From: Bactericera cockerelli
Taxonomy: Eukaryota; Arthropoda; Insecta; Hemiptera; Triozidae
Assembly: GCA_024516035.1 (NCBI GenBank)
Contig: CM044957.1
Span: forward strand, 23,329,570-23,393,569
Length of the DNA: 64,000 bases
Direction: 5' to 3'
The notes under the pieces are model-generated. The model was not told the DNA's origin and made no database searches. It saw only the letters and a program-made list of their open reading frames with translations. This document shows, piece by piece, positions 21,371 through 32,202 of the stretch. Position numbers and translations under genes: made by a program. Position 1 is the first letter of the stretch, and each line of letters opens with the position of its first letter.

Positions 21371-24300
21371 AATAAAATAAGGTACAGTCGAACCTATGAA
21401 AAGTATATGCTGCTTGGTGGAATACCTCGATACTGGGCAAGCTAAAGACTAGACTAGAGACGGGGAAAACTCGATTACCCCCCCCAAATAATAAATTCGA
21501 ATTTTTCCCCCAAGCCTTGGTGGGGCAGCAGCCCCCAACTTCGGGCCACCTTATGTTTTTTTTCGATAGTGGGCGCCAAGGTTGGGTCGCCCCGGGAGTC
21601 AATTTTTGGCCCCCCCTTTTTCCGTTCGGTTTTTAAAAACTTTTTAAAGGGGGAACTTTCGACCCCCTTTTCCAAAAAGGGGGAAAATTCCCAGGAACAA
21701 TTTAAAAATTCCCCCTAAATAATTAAAAAAATCAAACGGGAACACAAAATTTTCCTAAAGCTCTAAGAACAAAAATTTCCCGGGGAAAAAATGGGGAAAA
21801 TTTTCCTGCAACATATAGGAAAAACAAAAAAATTTAACCCAGTATCAAAAATTCCCTGACCCCCCCAAAAGGGGATGTAGGGGAAATCTACTAATGACCC
21901 TTTGGGGTTGGTAAAATTTTGTTGGCAACCCAGAGGGTTTTTATTATTTTTTCGAGAACACCCCCACATAATAATGGAACCAAAAAAACTGATGAAAAAG
22001 GAGGGATTAAAAAAGTTTAATTAACAGTAAACCCCAATTTATTTTTTTTTTTGTTTTCCCCCATTATTATTTTTTTATTAGGACTAAAATGGTCCAATTA
22101 ATTAAGGAATTTTTAAAAAGGGGTGTAGGGGGAAAAGATTGCCCTTTTCCTTTTTTCCTTTGGGGTTACTTTTCGAAGAGGGTTATGATTATGAAAAAAC
22201 CAACTAAAACCCCGGGAAAGACCTAACCCCCTAGGATAGGAAAATGGAGGGGGGGAAAAAGGGGGAAAACGGCCCAAAATTTCAATTTTGATTCATGCTA
22301 GTTTTAAAATTCTAATTTTTTAAAAAGAAAGGGGGAAATTTTGCCCCACTCTCGCGAAATTTGGCGGGGGCCCAAAAACCTTGTTTTTTTAAAATTTTTT
22401 TCCCCTTTTTAACCTACGTTCAAAGATTATGTGCTTTTTCCTAGAATTCCAAACAGTTTATTAGGGGGAGGGGGAAAAAATTTTTTTTTACTTTTTGGAA
22501 ACGACTATAAACATTTTTTTTAAAATTATGTCAATTTCACAAAAAAAAAAAACCCCCAAAATGAATATTATTTCTGTGGGGTTCATTGTTAACCAAGAAG
22601 AAAGAACTGATATTTAGGCTGAATTTTTTAAAACAAGTTTCGCATACTAAAACAATGGCCCATTTTTGAAATTTTCTTTTTTATTTTTTCGTTCTCTGTG
22701 GTTTTTTTTTGGGGTTCTCACCCAAAAATCTTTTTTAAAGGCCCCCTTTTGGTTTACGTTTGACTTGCGGGGGGGAAAAATAAATACAGTTCCCAGAATT
22801 TGATAGCCGGGCATAAGGGAAAACTACCCCAAAAAATTTTAAGGGGAAAAAATTGCGCATTAAAGGTGAAAAAAAATTTTTTCCAATTTTCTTTTTTTGA
22901 AAACGTTGCTTAACATTATATTCCCCAAAAAAGGTCGAAATTTGGGGTTTTTTTCTTCGGGGAAAAAAATCCTTAACCGAAATCAAAAGGTTTAAGCGTC
23001 GCCAAATTTTTTGTAATAAACGGGGTTTTTCCTTTCGCTAAAAAATTCTTACTGTTTAAAATTTTTAAAAGCCCTAAAATTTAAGGGCCCCCAAAAATTA
23101 CTAAGGACTGTAAATCTATTTTTTCGAATTTAAAACATTAATTTAGGGGACCAAAAAACCGACATCCTTTTTGTTGGGGTTTCTTCACCGATTCCCCATT
23201 TTTGGGGGCCAAAAATCTAAATGTTCAATTGGAAAATTTTCATTTAAACGGGGGGAAAAAATTAAAAGGAAACCCCCCACGCGGGAAATGCAATAAAAAT
23301 TTTTCGAGGTTCAGATTCTGTTTTAAAATTTTAAAGGTTTGGGGAAAGGGTTTTTAATTTTGGGCAATTTTGGATTCCCCCGGGGGGAATTTAATTTTCC
23401 TTATGATTTCCCCCTTTGTCCAAACCCGATTCCTTCTTTAACCGTTTACCAGTTGGAAAAGGCAAAATAAACACACAATATTCAAAGAAAATGCTTTTAA
23501 AAAAAATTAAAATTTTAATACAAAGGAAAGGTTAAAAAAAAAAATAAATGCCAATTTGGCCCATACTTTCGTGTTTTGGTTCATTTTTATAAGTGGAATT
23601 TTTTTAGATTTTATACAATAAAAAACCTTTTACTTTAAAACGTTTAAAAGATTTTATTAAATTTGGGGTTTTATTGGTAGAATTGATTCCGAATTACCGT
23701 TTTTTTAAATTTTGGGACTAAAAAATTTTCCCGTATGGCAAGCCCCGACCTTTTTTTGATTTCTAAAAAATTAAAATTTATATAAATTAAAAAAAAAAGG
23801 AAAACCAATTTTAAAAATTATTGCCCTAAAAATCGCCTAAAAAAGGGGCCGATGGCGGTTGAAGCATGGGTTTTTTGTAAAACCCCCCGAAGTTAACAAC
23901 TTTTTTGGAAGTAAAGACTTTTGATGCTGCTTTAAAAGGGGCCCCCCGGGCTGCGGTTAATGTGGGTAGCCTTTTTGGTTTTCCTGCTAAGGGTACCCCC
24001 ACGGCGTGATAGGCCCTTTACTTAGGACTTTAAACCCCAATTAAAAAAAAAAAAAATCCCTGTAGCCTGCGTCGGAATTTTGAAAATTAAATTTGGGTAA
24101 AAGGGGTTCAAGAAAAGGTGAAGTCAAAAATTTTCCGGGGGGAAAATATGTACTCATTGAAAAAAGGTGGGCTTTTTTTAAAAAAATCAAAGAAAAATGT
24201 TTGAAAAATTTTAAATTTTTTTAAAAATGTTAAAAAAATAAAAACACTTTTTTAATTTTTTATTTTAATTTAGCCCAATAAATTTAAGCAAAAAAAATTA

Positions 24301-25379
24301 CACCAAAAAAATTTTAACCCCTTTTCGGCTTTTTGCAGTGCGCCGGGGGCCATCTTCCGCAAGCACTGCGGGGTTTATCCAGACGAACCGATTCCCCGGT
24401 TTTACACCCCCATAAATTTTTTTTTTCCCCTGTTGCCCTTGGAGATAAAAAAATTGGCAAAAAAAAAAAATTTTTTAATGTTCTCTTACCCCCCAAAAAA
24501 AAAACACCAAAATTTTTCAAGATCATACAAAAAACTTTGGGGAGAAAAGGGTTTTTAAAAATTTTTTTATTTTTTTTGAAATTCACGGACTGACTAAATA
24601 AAAAATTTTTGGGGGGCCTTTTCCCCAAAAAACCAAAATTTTTGAAATTTTGCAGGGGAAAAAGGGTTTTAAAAAATTTTAAAAGTGGGGGGAAAAATCT
24701 GAAAACCGGAATTTTTGCAAAAAAATTTTGGGGGTTACGGTGTTTTTTGGGTTATTTGCCGCCTTTATAAATACCCCCTTAAAAAAAAAAATCTTGATTT
24801 TTTAAAAACCCCAAAAAAAATTTTTCTTAAAAATTGATCTCGAAAACAAAAAAATTAAAAAGGGAAAAAATTTTGGGGGTTTGGGAAAAAAATTTTGGCC
24901 CAAAAAAAGGGATAATTTTTAAAATGAAAACCAAACTTTTTGTATAGCAAAAAATTTTCCCCAATTTTTTTAAAAGGGGGTTTCTATGCCCCGAAAGAGA
25001 ATAAAAAAATTACGATTTGAACCAGTTAGACAGTCCCGAAAAATTGAATTTTTTTTGGGGAGTTTTTTTCGGTCAAATATAGAAAAATTTAAAAAAGGGC
25101 CCCAAAATATAATTTCTTTTTTTTTTTAAAAAAACCCAAATTCCTGAAAAAAAACCTTTATTTATTTTTGATGGGGGGGTTTTGAAACATCAAACCCCCC
25201 AATTTTTTCCCCCTCTGATTACAAATTTTTAATTGTTTTTTAAAATTTTTTTTATTTTGGGGTCTTTATCGGGAACCGAATTTTTTTAGAGACATAGGGG
25301 GAAAATTTTGCCCCATGAAAGCCCCGGGGGTTTGAAACATCCAGAAAATTTAAAAAAAGGGGGCTGCACCCGCTTTGCC

Positions 25380-25830
25380 AACCCCTTTAAAACACCCACC
25401 AACCTTACATCACCTTACACCACCCTTTTAAAAAAAAACCCCCAAACCCCAAACCCCCACCCCAAAACAAAAATTCACCAGAAACCACACACCCAAAACA
25501 CACACCCACCCTACTTACACACACACCACTCCCAACACACACACACACACACTCTCCCCCCCCTCTCTCTCACCACACACCCCCCATCCCCCCCCCCAAA
25601 AAACACCACAACATCCACCCCCACCCCCAAAACCCCCCCTACTTTTTCCCACCCCCCCCATACATCACACACACTCACACACCACACTAAAAACATACAC
25701 ACACACCCCCCCTTTCTTTTACACACACAACACACACACACACCCCCACACAACAACACACACACACCCCCCCCCCTCACAACAAACCCCCCTCAACACA
25801 CTCACACACAAAACAACCATCATCGCGTAA
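25380..25830. repeat. CA/C-rich low-complexity block in the corrupted tract
   Basis: About 450 bases almost without G on the + strand, a mixture of CACACA and CCCC runs. It is best read as one or more (CA)n or (ACC)n microsatellites distorted by homopolymer errors. The 187-codon frame across it (His/Thr/Pro only) is a composition artefact. Confidence 0.8.
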
Positions 25831-27398
25831 ATTTAAAAATTTTCCCCACCAAATCATCATACGGATATTGAAATGTAGCAAACGGGGCCCCCATTTGAGC
25901 CCCTTTTTGGGAGAATACGGCAAAAAAGGGGGTCAAAAAAAAGCAGGGGGGGTTTCCAAAAACCCGTTTTTAAAATTTAAAAAATTTAGGTTTTCTTTTT
26001 TAAATTTTTTTAAAATTCCCCCCCCTTTGGAAAAAATTTTTTAAAAAAAAGTGAAAAGCCCAAAAAAAGGGGGCAAAATTTTGAACTTTGGGGGCCCCTT
26101 TTTTTAAAACCCGAGAAAAGAAAAGTCAAACGTGGGCCTAAAATGAAAAAAAAGGAAAGTTTTTTTTTTGTCTAATTGTTTTTAAAAAAATAAAAAATAT
26201 GGGTTTTCCCCGCGAAAAAATTTTTTTTAAATTCCGCCCCTAAAACCCCCCAAAAAAAAATGAAAAGTCCTGAAAAAAAGGTCAAAATTTTTAAAAAAAT
26301 TCGGCTTTAAAATCTCGTGAACGGTACGTAAAAATGGGGCCTTTAAAATTTTTTAAATAATAATAATTTTGTCTTTTTTTGGGTTTTTAAAAAATTTAAA
26401 AAAAAATTTTTGCCCCCCGCGTTGATTTAAAAGTTCCAGGCAAAGGACTGTCTTAAAATGGGGCCCTTTCCCCAAAAAAATAGGGGGAAAAAGGGCCCAA
26501 AACTCAAAGGGGGGTTTTTGGGTTTTTTCCCACTTTTGAAATTTTTCCCCCGATTTTCTTTTTGGAAAATTTTTTTGGGGTAAACCCCCCAAAAATTTTT
26601 TTGGGGTATCCCCTTACCGTTTCGCTCAAAAAATTTGGGGCCACAAAGAAAAAAATTCAAAGATACAAAACCCGTCCAAAATTTCCTTTTTTAGGGGGGT
26701 CCAAAAAGGGTTTTAAAACCCAAAAAGATGGGGGGGAATAAAAAGACCTTTTCCCCAAAAAAAATTTTTTCCCCGGGCATTTTCCCCTTTTTTTTTTTTT
26801 TTGGGTTTTAAAAAAAGGGGGCCAAAAAAATGTTTTTTTTAATATTCCGATTTTTGGGTTTGGGGGGTTTTTTTTTTTTTTAATTTTTTTTTTGTACCAC
26901 CAAAAAAAAAAAAAGGGTTTTTCTTTTTTTTTAATTAGAATAAAATTTTTAATTAAAAAAATTTTAAAATTTAACCCCTTTTTAATTTTTTTTTAAAGTT
27001 TCATGCTGTTTAGGCTTAAAGGGTTTTAAAAGCACGAAATTTTAAAAAACAACGTTTTGGCCGCCATTTAAAAAAACCCCAAAAAATTTTGGGGAAAAAG
27101 CCCGGGGGAAAATTTTTTTGGGGAAAAGGTCTTTTTTTAAAATTCCCCCCCATTTTTGGTGCAAATTTTTTTGGCCACCCTTAATAGGGATTAAATTCGG
27201 ATCAAAAAAATTTTTAAATTTTTTTTTTACAAAAACGAACAAAATTTTCTTGGAATTTAAAAAATTTTTTAAAAAATTTTTGGAAGTAAATAAATGACTG
27301 TTTAAAAAAATTTTTCCCACATTTCACAGGTACTTTTAGAAAGTATAGGGGGAAAAAAAACCCCGAAATTTTTATCCGGATTTTTGTGTTTTTTTTCA

Positions 27399-27467
27399 GT
27401 ATGGCTGTTTCCCTCTTTTTTGGCAGCGATTGCGGCGGATGTTGGTTTTTCCTTTTACAAACAAAGG
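27399..27467 (+). CDS. Possible tetraspanin TM3-end exon (weak)
   Basis: A TTTTTTTCAG acceptor-like site ends at 27398 and a GTGAGT lies at 27468. Between them one frame reads a hydrophobic stretch ending AAIAADVGFSFYKQR. The end of TM3 in tetraspanins is often of the type '(A/E)-x-A-x-G-x-x-x-(F/Y)-x-x-(K/R)', and this segment is what the gene lacks between the TM2 exon (20730) and the CCG exon (39991). The tract is corrupted, so the reading may be chance. Confidence 0.25.
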
Positions 27468-29044
27468 GTGAGTTGTGAATCTCTTTAAATTGGCCCTACT
27501 AATGATAAAACCCCCTTTGTCTAGGACACGGGTGTTTTACCGCCGGGGAAATGTGCCTTCCCCTCTAACCTTGGTTAGGAAAAAGCTCAAACGCTGCCCC
27601 ATTTCCCTTTTCATCTTCGGAATCTACTAGCGGGGTTTACCCCTTTTAACCCCTTATCCTTTTTTGTTGTTGATCCCTTTTAAGCTTTTCTAAGTATTTT
27701 TTTCCTTTTTTTCAGTTTAGGTACATTAGCAACCCCCGCGCCAAAAAAAAGTCCCATGTGGAATTTTAAAAAGTTCAAAAAGTTCCGTACTTACTGAAAC
27801 ATAAAACAACAGCAAAAAAAATTCTCAAAAATATTGTCCCCACTTCTTAAAACTCTTCAATCCGAGGTTTAAAATTTTTTCAGTTCATTGTGGATAAAAT
27901 AGGGGATTCCCCTGTAGACCGCGGATCTTAATTTTTCCAAACCCCACCCTTAAAGCAAGGGGCCTCCATGTGAGAGACCATTGGCTAGCATTTCTCTTGG
28001 GTTTTGGCCTCAACTTGGGGTTTTTTTCGGGTATCTGTTTATTTTTTTTTCTGAGAAGAAAAATTTGTTACAATCACTCACACTTTTCGACAATCGAATT
28101 AGAATCAAAAAATTTTTTATTTTAAGGGGGGTTTGTTCATATTTGAGATGTTTTTTTAAATTTTAATACAATTTTCCTTTTTTTTTTTTGTTTTGTTTAA
28201 TTTGATTTTTAAAAAAAGGGTTTAAAAGAGAAAAAAACAAGTAAAAAACGAGCAAGGTTTTCTTTGCTTTTTCCATAGGCGTTTTTCTCAGACAAGAACA
28301 AAATTTGCAATCGAACATTTTTTAAAAAATTTTTGCCAAAAAAAATTTCATTAAACCCCTGGTTCCCCTATTAAAACCCCCCCAAAAAACGCTTTCCTTT
28401 TTCGCTTGGTACTTCGAAAAAATTTTTATTTTCCGGGGTTTATCATTTCCCGTAAAAAGCCCCTTTCCAACATAATTATATTATTATTATTTTTTTGGGG
28501 GCGAACTAACAGCAGTCCCATTGGGGTTGGGGGGTTTTTCTGAAGTTTCCTTTTAAAAAAAAAGGGGTTTGGGGCCAAAAGTACTGAGACGATGTTTTTT
28601 AAAAAATGCGCATAAAGGGGGTTAAAATTTTTCTTTTTTGGAAAAACTAGAGAATACCGAATTGTTTAGGCAAAGGGAAGAGAGCAAAAATTTAAAGCAA
28701 GGGCCCCCCCAAATTTTAAAATTCAGTGCGATCCAGGAAAAAATTTTAAAAATCAAAATTTTTGAACTTTTCTTTGGGGGGAAAATTTTTGTTTTCCTCC
28801 GGGAAAAGGGCCGATTTTAAAAAACCCAATTTTTCCGGGGAACTTAAAAAACTTCGCGATTGTGTGTGGTGATTTTTGGGGGGAAAAGTCCCCGCCCGCG
28901 GTTTTTTTAATATAAGATACCTTCTCCCCTCCCCGGGGGGGTCTTTAAAATTTTAAAAAAATGTCCAACTTATTTGGGGTTAAATGAGTTTTTTCTTTTG
29001 GGTTTTTTTCGGGGGACACTACAAAACCAATCTTAAAAAGACTT

Positions 29045-29300
29045 TTTCAGCTAGCGTCGATGGTTTTGAATACCCGGTTTCCCTTTTAAAACCCGTATTA
29101 AGCGACTTTCCCCGAGCTTAAACTTTGGTTGGTGCCCCCCAAAATTTTAATTCTCGGACCCCTGGTTTTTCCCGGCCCCCCCCAGGCGGGGGGGGTCAAT
29201 GTGAGTAAGGTTTGGGATTTCCTGCGAAGGGGGGGAAAACCCCCTGTGAATTTACCTTTGGCAGTTAAAAGCGACTTAAACCCCACTTAAAAAAAAAAAT
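29045..29300 (+). repeat. 5S-rRNA-derived SINE, homopolymer-distorted copy
   Basis: Recognisable blocks in order: 'CTAGCGTCGATGG', 'TTGAATACCCGG', 'TTAAGCGAC', 'AATTCTCG', 'TTTTTCCCGGCC', 'GTCAATGTGAGTA', 'TTTCCTGCGAA', 'GCAGTTAAAAGCGAC', then a poly(A) run. Compared with the clean copies at 14.5 and 45.6 kb, C, G and A runs are lengthened and bases between runs are lost. Confidence 0.75.
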
Positions 29301-29609
29301 TTTGCAAACTATCGATCAAAATGTTGCAAAAACAATACTTAGGGTTTTTGAACTTGCGTTTCATTTTTGGGGGACCCCAACTCCCCGACCACGCAGATCA
29401 TCCCCAACCTTTTTTTATACCCATTGGGTTTTTTTTCCCCCTCGAGCAAAGCACCACACCTTTTCTAAGCACTAATTCAGCTTCCCCCTGAACTACTTTT
29501 ACAAAAAATCCGACAGTGAGTGTGTCCGTTTTAGGCAGGGGGCAACCCGTAGTAAGAGTCCCCCCCCACGCTCCCGCTCCTATAAAAACCAACAAAAACC
29601 CAATAAGAG

Positions 29610-30686
29610 TGAACGAAAAGTCCTGGGACGGATTTTTGAATTTTTTTAAACCTTTTTTAGCTAGTCCTAAAATTTAATTTTTGCAAGAATTTTCTAACAC
29701 AAGTTTGTCCCTTTTTTTGGCGGAATCAAAATTCCTACGGGTGTCCCAAAAGTATGAAACAGAACATCTTTCAATTTTTAAATAGAACTCCTATTTTTCT
29801 TCAATATTTGAAATTTACGCAAATTCTACACACAATTGACCTCTAACTTGATTATTTGATCAAAAGGATCTGTGATCAACCCGCGGAATCATGGACTTTT
29901 TTAAAAAATAAATTTTTTTAAACCCGGGAGTGTGATACACAAATCGTGTAATTTTTTCATGCAAATCACGGGGTAGTCGTGATCAAACGGCCCGTCCCCA
30001 AGACCACTCGAAAACTCACTGAGGAGCGGACTTGTAAAATAATGAAAAACAATTTACCAACAGAAAAAATACACTAATTTGATTTATCACACTTGGGTTT
30101 TAAAACTTTTACTCAAAGAAAGTCCATGTTTTTTTTTTTTTTTTTTAAGGGGGTTTAACTTCGCTTTCAACTGCCATTTCCTTATCACGAGGGGGGTTTT
30201 TTCCCCCTCCTTCGCAGGAAACCCCACAAACCTGCACCCATTGACCTCACCCAGCCTGGGGGGCCGGGAAAACCCAGGGGCACGAGAATTAGAATTTTGG
30301 AATGGTCCCCATCCAAGTTTTAAACCCCCTCGCTGGATGTCGCTTAACTTCGGGTTCTGAAGGGAACCGGTTTTTTCCCAACAGCCATCGACCCCTGGCT
30401 AAGTCCATGATTCCGGGGGTTGATCGCAGATCCGTTTGATCAAAGTATCAATTAGGGGTCAATTGTGTGTAAATTTGGCGAAAGATTTCGAATATTGAAT
30501 TAATAAATTAGGGGTTTCTATTTAAAAATTAAAAGGGTTTATGCCTTTTTCAATACTTTTTGGCCCCCGAGAAATTTCAGTTCGCCAAAATATGGGTAAA
30601 TTTTGCGTTAGAACTTCATGCAAAAATTAAAAATCCCCCCTACCCGTTCAAAAGATAAAAATTCGTCCCGGGACGTTTTGTTAACT
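29610..30686. mobile_element. Inverted-repeat element E, about 1.08 kb, with a nested 5S SINE
   Basis: The left end 'GAACGAAAAGTCCTGGGACG' and the right end 'CGTCCCGGGACGTTTTGTT' are inverted copies. Inner blocks match in inverse order as well, e.g. 'GACCTCTAACTTGATTATTT' / 'AGTATCAATTAGGGGTCAAT' and 'GATCAACCCGCGGAATCATG' / 'CATGATTCCGGGGGTTGATC'. The arms are about 400 bp. A 5S SINE sits at 30129-30400. No coding capacity. A partial relative lies at 3.5-3.8 kb. Mild homopolymer distortion persists here. Confidence 0.65.
30129..30400 (-). repeat. 5S-rRNA-derived SINE, copy inside element E
   Basis: Poly(A) tail seen as the T run from 30129. The 5S-like head on the minus strand lies near 30400 ('AACCGGTTCCCTTCAGAACC' block, 'CGAAGTTAAGCGACATCC'). 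The flanking duplication AAGTCCATG is at 30120-30128 and 30401-30409. Slightly distorted by run-length errors. Confidence 0.8.
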
Positions 30687-30689
30687 CTG

Positions 30690-32160
30690 TACATATAGCA
30701 AAATTTCAGATAAAGAACATTTTAAAAGAAGATTACAACATATCATGGCACATCTTTGGGTATTTGACATTTGATGGCCTAATTAAAGTGAGAGAAAAGG
30801 GATATACAATACTTTAATTAAAAAATTTCAAATTTGTAAAAAAACCAAATATTTTCTTTCAAAACCCGCACGGCCTTCCTTGATGAAGCACTGCGCCACA
30901 GGCCTTTAGCTGCAACGCGTCTAGTATGATAAAAAACTGATTTTTCCACTCGGGACTTGGTAACTCAGCTCTATGCTAGTCCTGTCTGACCTGTAGTGAA
31001 GAGGTCATGTTGTGGTGGTAAAGAAATTGGATCAAGCGAATGGAAGGACCCTTGGTAACCCAGGGTCCAGGCTATCTTGTAACTGAACTCTTCCGAGCGT
31101 TAAACAGGTTCCCAAAGATGTTGTTGTTCTGGGGGTTGGAACGAGAACAAGGCGCTATGAAACAAATTAAGCTTTGTTAAAAGGCATTACTCCGCGGTGT
31201 GAAATTCTTTTGGTAGATAGTCATGGTTAGAATTAAAATATTTTTTTTGTATGAAACTTTCTAAGATTTTTAATGTAACTTTTAGCGTTGCAAAAAGCAG
31301 AAATATTTGGGGAAAAAATCATGTCCAATCCTCAGCCTGAAATTTCTATCTTGAGCCTTCTGTGGGCAAATAATGTAAGTTTATAAGAACTTGGCATTCA
31401 TTTGATTTCAGTTTTCCTTTTGAGGCAATTGTTTTCAAGGTAAATTATATTCACAAAGGGTTGTTATTTTTTTGCGTCTTTTTCACCAAGTGTATTTTTG
31501 GGCGATAAATTTTTTTACTGTTACGTCCAAGCCCCCAACTAGCGGATTGCACTTGCTTTGAAATTCCCAAAACTTATGTCATATCCGCAAGTATCACGAT
31601 GGCAAGAATTCATGACTCCCGTTGTGGTAAAAGAACATTTTAACCCAAAAAAGAATATAGGTAGCAGAGTGATGTAATTTCTCCGATCTAATGAGTAAAG
31701 ATACCGGAGGGTAGAGTCAACTGCTTCTATAATGCACCCTTTACCTACGCTGCTCATGGATAATGTAAGTATTCCATACTATATATTATACCTTTCGTAA
31801 AAACTCAATCTGTGCGTGTCTGACTGACCATGTCCCCCTTAGGCTCGGGGTTTGGTCTGTTTACAATACCACATCCCAAACGGGGAACAGATATTGAAAT
31901 TTTCAGGAGAGTTAGGTAGTTTAAGTATAAGATAAAAACTATATTTCCGTTATATAAGCACTGTAGTTTCTGGGAAAAGTTCCCCTGCGAAACGCCCGTT
32001 TCGCTTGTGAAAAAAACAGGGATTTTGCCATAACTTTTTTAACGAAGCAAATGCCCCACGGGAACTTCACTTTTGAAAGTCTAGGGGGGGTGAACTTACC
32101 CTTAAAATATTTTGCATCTATCGTAGGGGCCCCTGTATTTTGGTTTAACGGACCTAAGTA
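30690..32160. other. Tetraspanin intron, unclassified sequence
   Basis: About 30705-30860 is related to 46.80-46.93 and 61.05-61.17 kb (a dispersed non-coding repeat with an 'AGTGAGA' segment). The rest shows no credible exon. Mild run-length distortion. Confidence 0.45.
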
Positions 32161-32202
32161 GCTTGACGATAAAACGTCGGACTTGTAACTTAGAGGTCAT
32201 GG
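32161..32202 (+). repeat. SINE family D, left half, cut by hAT copy 2
   Basis: 'CGGACTTGTAACTTAGAGGT' matches the head at 21.26 kb. The remainder of the same SINE resumes at about 35175, after the hAT copy. Confidence 0.55.

Larger units (their letters stand above)
21470..29600. other. Tract with inflated homopolymers, probably corrupted consensus
   Basis: For about 8 kb the sequence is dominated by runs of 3-8 identical bases of all four types (AAAA, TTTT, GGGG, CCCC), unlike the ordinary AT-rich DNA on either side. Transition at the left is abrupt near 21470. Copies of the 5S SINE in or next to the tract (29045 and 30129) show the consensus sequence with extra bases in runs and missing spacer bases. 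ORFs read here have no recognisable domain and should not be trusted. One weak tetraspanin exon candidate is listed separately. It lies inside a tetraspanin intron. Confidence 0.75.

Noticed and set aside
25308..25871. 187-codon His/Pro/Thr-rich open frame
   Set aside because: Lies in a CA/C-only stretch of the corrupted tract. Composition explains the absence of stops, and there is no domain or splice context.
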